Shown here: one piece after another, positions 4,030 to 6,024 of the stretch | How the letters are laid out: every line of letters starts with the position of its first letter | Numbering within the stretch: the first letter of the stretch is position 1 | Assembly: GCA_035559335.1 (NCBI GenBank) | Contig: DATMBH010000092.1 | Location: 1-6,024 of the forward strand | Length of the DNA: 6,024 nucleotides | Direction: 5' to 3' | Source: DASXPG01 sp035559335 | Lineage (GTDB): Bacteria; Gemmatimonadota; Gemmatimonadetes; Gemmatimonadales; JACORV01 | The notes under the pieces: generated by a model | Databases searched by the model: none | What the model saw: the letters and a program-made list of their open reading frames with translations, nothing else | Told to the model about the DNA's origin: nothing | Program-made: the position numbers and the translations under genes

Positions 4030-5720
4030 AGCGCCCTCGCCCTTCTCTGCCTGGCGATGTAGTCGCATGCCCTCCAGGCCAGCGCCATGATGGTCCAGGT
4101 CGGGTTCTTGTCCGCCTGGGAAACGAACGGGGCGCCATCCACCACGAACAGGTTAGGCACATCGTGTGCCTGGCACCACTGGTTGAGCACGCCGTCGCGC
4201 GGGTTGGTGCTCATGCGCGCGCCGCCCAGCTCGTGGATGATCGTTCCGCCGGCGGCGATGCCGTAGCCCTGCTCCCGGGTAGGCATTGGAGAGAACACTT
4301 CGCCGCCCATCGCCTCGACCAAAGCCCGGAAGGTCTGCTGCATGTGGCGCACCTGGTTGTACTCGTAGTCGGTCCAGCGCCAGTGGAACCGCAGCACCGG
4401 GATGCCCCAGCGGTCGCGGACCTCGGGGTCCAACTCGCAGTAGCTATGCTCGTTAGGGATCATCTCGCCGCGCCCGGAGAAGCCGATGGTGCTGCCGAAG
4501 TAGCGGCGGTAATCCTCCTTGAGGGCGGCACCGTAACCGCCGCCGTTCGGATAGCGGTGGATCCCTCCCATGAAGCCAGCCCCCGGTTGGTGGTAGCCGC
4601 CCCACACCTCGATGTGGTAGCCGCGGGGAAAGTCGAGCCGGCGATTGTCGAGCCACCACGGCATGTACACGTGGCCGCCGCCCACACCGTCCTCGTTGTA
4701 GCGCATCCGTCCCACCAGGCGTGGGATGAACCCCGCGACGTCGGTGCCGGTGGTGTCGGTCAACCATTTGCCCAGCTGGCCGCTGGAGTTCGCCAAGCCC
4801 TGTGGGAAGCGCGAAGAGCGGGAGTTTAGCAGGATCCGCACGCTCTCGTACGCGCTCGCGGCCAGCACCACGACGGCCGCGCGTACGTGCCGATCCTGGC
4901 CGGTCGCCTTGTCGATGTAGTTGACGCCGGTGCAGCGACCCCGCTCGTCGGTAGTTACTTCCCGCGCCATGGCGCCCGTCACCATAGTGAGCCGGCCGGT
5001 TTGGCGCGCGGGGGGGAACAGCACGTTGGTGCTGGAGAAGTTGGCGTGCACCGAGCAGCCGCGGTTGCACTGGCCGCAGTAGTGACACGCCTGGCGGCCG
5101 CCCACCGGCCGCGTCAGGATCGAGAGCCGCGCCGGCACGCAGGTGATGTTGAGCCGGCGGCTCGCTTCCATAACCAGCAACTCGTAGGCCCGCGGCCGCG
5201 GCGGCGGAAGGAAGATGCCGTCCGGCTGGTTAGGCAGGTTCTCCACGCTGCCGAACAGGCCGATCAATCGGTCGAGCCGGTCATAGTAGGGCCGGATGTC
5301 CTCGTAGGTCAGCGGCCAGTTGGGAGAGAGGCCATCCAGGTCGCCACGGCGGAAATCGTCGGGACCGAAGCGCAGCGAGATGCGGCCCCAGTGGTTGGTG
5401 CGGCCGCCCACCATGCGGGCGCGCCACCACGAGAAGTTCGTCCCGGGAGCGCGGGTGTACGGCTCGCCCTCCAGGTCCCAGCCGCCGATGCACGCGTCGA
5501 ACTCGCCGAAGTGCCGGGTCGGGATCCAGCCGCCGCGGCGCTGGGTCTGGTAGGGCCACGTCATCATCGCGCTGTCGGTGGCGTTGTCCCACGGGCCACC
5601 GGCCTCCAACACGCACACCCGCGCGCCCGAGCGCGTGAGGGCGTAGGCGGCCATGCCGCCACCGGCGCCCGAGCCCACTATCACGACGTCGTACTGATCC
5701 TGATGCGATGCAGATGACAT
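4026..5720 (-). CDS. GMC-family FAD-dependent dehydrogenase, catalytic subunit (gluconate/glucoside dehydrogenase type)
   Basis: 564 residues from ATG 5720, with AGAGGA 4 bases upstream. Residues 11-42 form the FAD-binding fold (DVVIVGSGAGGGMAA, then VLEAGG). MVGGRTNHWGRISLRF (103-118) is the second GMC signature region. The C-terminal GMC domain has HELGGARMST (496-505), carrying the catalytic histidine, and DKNPTWTIMAL (537-547) with the Asn539 partner. CHYCGQCNRGC at 212-222 has four cysteines spaced CxxCxxCxxxC. In the FAD glucose dehydrogenase of Burkholderia cepacia, cysteines in this part of the chain hold a 3Fe-4S cluster that passes electrons to a cytochrome c subunit, so a cluster is likely here too. 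There is no signal peptide; export by hitch-hiking on the Tat-targeted small subunit encoded next is expected. Probable role: oxidation of a sugar, sugar acid or glycoside (C1, C2 or C3) at the periplasmic face. No cytochrome c gene is visible in the window. The length is typical and no key motif is missing. Confidence 0.92.
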   Translation of the reverse strand: MSSASHQDQYDVVIVGSGAGGGMAAYALTRSGARVCVLEAGGPWDNATDSAMMTWPYQTQRRGGWIPTRHFGEFDACIGGWDLEGEPYTRAPGTNFSWWRARMVGGRTNHWGRISLRFGPDDFRRGDLDGLSPNWPLTYEDIRPYYDRLDRLIGLFGSVENLPNQPDGIFLPPPRPRAYELLVMEASRRLNITCVPARLSILTRPVGGRQACHYCGQCNRGCSVHANFSSTNVLFPPARQTGRLTMVTGAMAREVTTDERGRCTGVNYIDKATGQDRHVRAAVVVLAASAYESVRILLNSRSSRFPQGLANSSGQLGKWLTDTTGTDVAGFIPRLVGRMRYNEDGVGGGHVYMPWWLDNRRLDFPRGYHIEVWGGYHQPGAGFMGGIHRYPNGGGYGAALKEDYRRYFGSTIGFSGRGEMIPNEHSYCELDPEVRDRWGIPVLRFHWRWTDYEYNQVRHMQQTFRALVEAMGGEVFSPMPTREQGYGIAAGGTIIHELGGARMSTNPRDGVLNQWCQAHDVPNLFVVDGAPFVSQADKNPTWTIMALAWRACDYIARQRRARAL

Positions 5721-5731
5721 GCGGTCCTCTC

Positions 5732-5983
5732 TTACAGCACGATGTCCCCGCCGGGGTCACGGGACCGCAGCCGGTCCAGGCGCTCGCGGGACTCAGCCAG
5801 GCGGCGTTTCCGTTCCGCCTCGTCCAGGCGCGCGTGACTCCAGTCCACCGAGCCATCCGCCAGCAGTGGAGCGCGCAGCACCGAGCCCTCCCGCGTCCCC
5901 TGGGGCAGCTCGGAGCGCGCCACATCATGAGCCTTCCCGTCGTCTCCCACCACTACGGCGATCTGGCCCTCGATGCGATCCAC
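5732..5983 (-). CDS. DUF3006 domain-containing small protein (start uncertain)
   Basis: At least 83 residues ending at TAA 5734-5732, 11 bases before the GMC gene. The sequence has the DUF3006 pattern: DRIEGQIAVVVGDDGKAHDV, then ELPQGTREGSVLR, and a charged C-terminal helix ARLDEAERKRRLAESRERLDRLRS. It should be a small soluble beta-rich domain with a helical tail; the family function is unknown to me, though such genes often occur next to secreted metallo-hydrolase genes. GTG 5983 fits the family, in which the DRIEG strand lies close to the N-terminus, but no good ribosome binding site precedes it. The frame stays open to the right edge of the window (another 13 codons, Gly/Ala/Arg-rich), so the real start, or a fusion to an upstream domain, may lie outside. 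It is transcribed in the same direction as the dehydrogenase operon and is close enough to be part of it. Confidence 0.75.
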   Translation of the reverse strand: MDRIEGQIAVVVGDDGKAHDVARSELPQGTREGSVLRAPLLADGSVDWSHARLDEAERKRRLAESRERLDRLRSRDPGGDIVL

Positions 5984-6024
5984 CGCGAATAGCGCCCCGC
6001 GCCCTTCGCCCCGCGCGCCCGTTC

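Noticed and set aside
1828..4062. A 744-codon open frame on the plus strand, antisense to the oxidoreductase and small-subunit genes
   Set aside because: It lies opposite genes with clear family motifs, its translation is low-complexity and rich in Arg, His, Pro and Ala, and no domain is recognisable. Long antisense frames are expected in GC-rich codon usage.
5010..5016. Run of seven G bases in the GMC gene as a possible frameshift or phase-variable site
   Set aside because: The reading frame is intact on both sides with continuous family sequence, and a single homopolymer of this length is common in GC-rich DNA.
4887..5717. Open plus-strand frames of 221 and 276 codons (4164-4829 and 4887-5717) opposite the GMC gene
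   Set aside because: They are mirror frames of a well-supported gene, with no motif or ribosome binding site that would support them.

Overview
The window is GC-rich bacterial DNA, densely packed with two convergent gene sets. Gene content (Gfo/Idh/MocA oxidoreductases, a GMC dehydrogenase with its Tat-exported small subunit, a secreted DUF1080 protein, a DUF3006 protein) and the G/C-rich tandem repeats between genes are typical of environmental chromosomes such as Gemmatimonadota or relatives (Acidobacteriota, Chloroflexota). That placement is an inference. I see no phage, transposon, CRISPR, rRNA or tRNA sequence.

Plus strand, 1-1404: the C-terminal end of a Gfo/Idh/MocA-family oxidoreductase (stop at 416-418), then a 212-base leader region, then a phenylalanine 4-hydroxylase (phhA) starting at GTG 631. 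The leader is the most interesting part of the window. It holds a 26-codon reading frame (473-553) with Tyr-Cys-Tyr-Trp-Tyr at codons 8-12, a perfect 10-bp GAAA-loop terminator with a T tract (577-609), and an upstream copy (519-528) of the terminator's 3' arm that could pair instead with its 5' arm. Only about 20 bases separate the T tract from the phhA ribosome binding site, so phhA transcripts must almost certainly read through this terminator. Together these look like a leader-peptide attenuator that senses charged aromatic tRNA, most likely tyrosyl-tRNA, and controls an enzyme that makes tyrosine from phenylalanine.

Minus strand, 5983 down to 1344: a compact five-gene run that is probably one operon. 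In transcription order it encodes a DUF3006 protein, a GMC/FAD dehydrogenase with a four-cysteine iron-sulphur-type motif, a Tat-signal gluconate-2-dehydrogenase subunit 3-like protein (ATGA overlap with the GMC gene), a Gfo/Idh/MocA NAD(P)-dependent oxidoreductase, and a signal-peptide-bearing DUF1080 (3-keto-disaccharide hydrolase family) protein. This set suggests an oxidative glycoside pathway in the cell envelope: C3 oxidation of a sugar or glycoside, cleavage of the 3-keto-glycoside, and NAD(P)-dependent handling of the keto-sugar. The last gene overlaps the 3' end of phhA tail to tail by 61 bp. Two G-rich tracts on the sense strand of this operon, one before the DUF1080 start and one just after the small-subunit start, could form G-quadruplexes in the mRNA.
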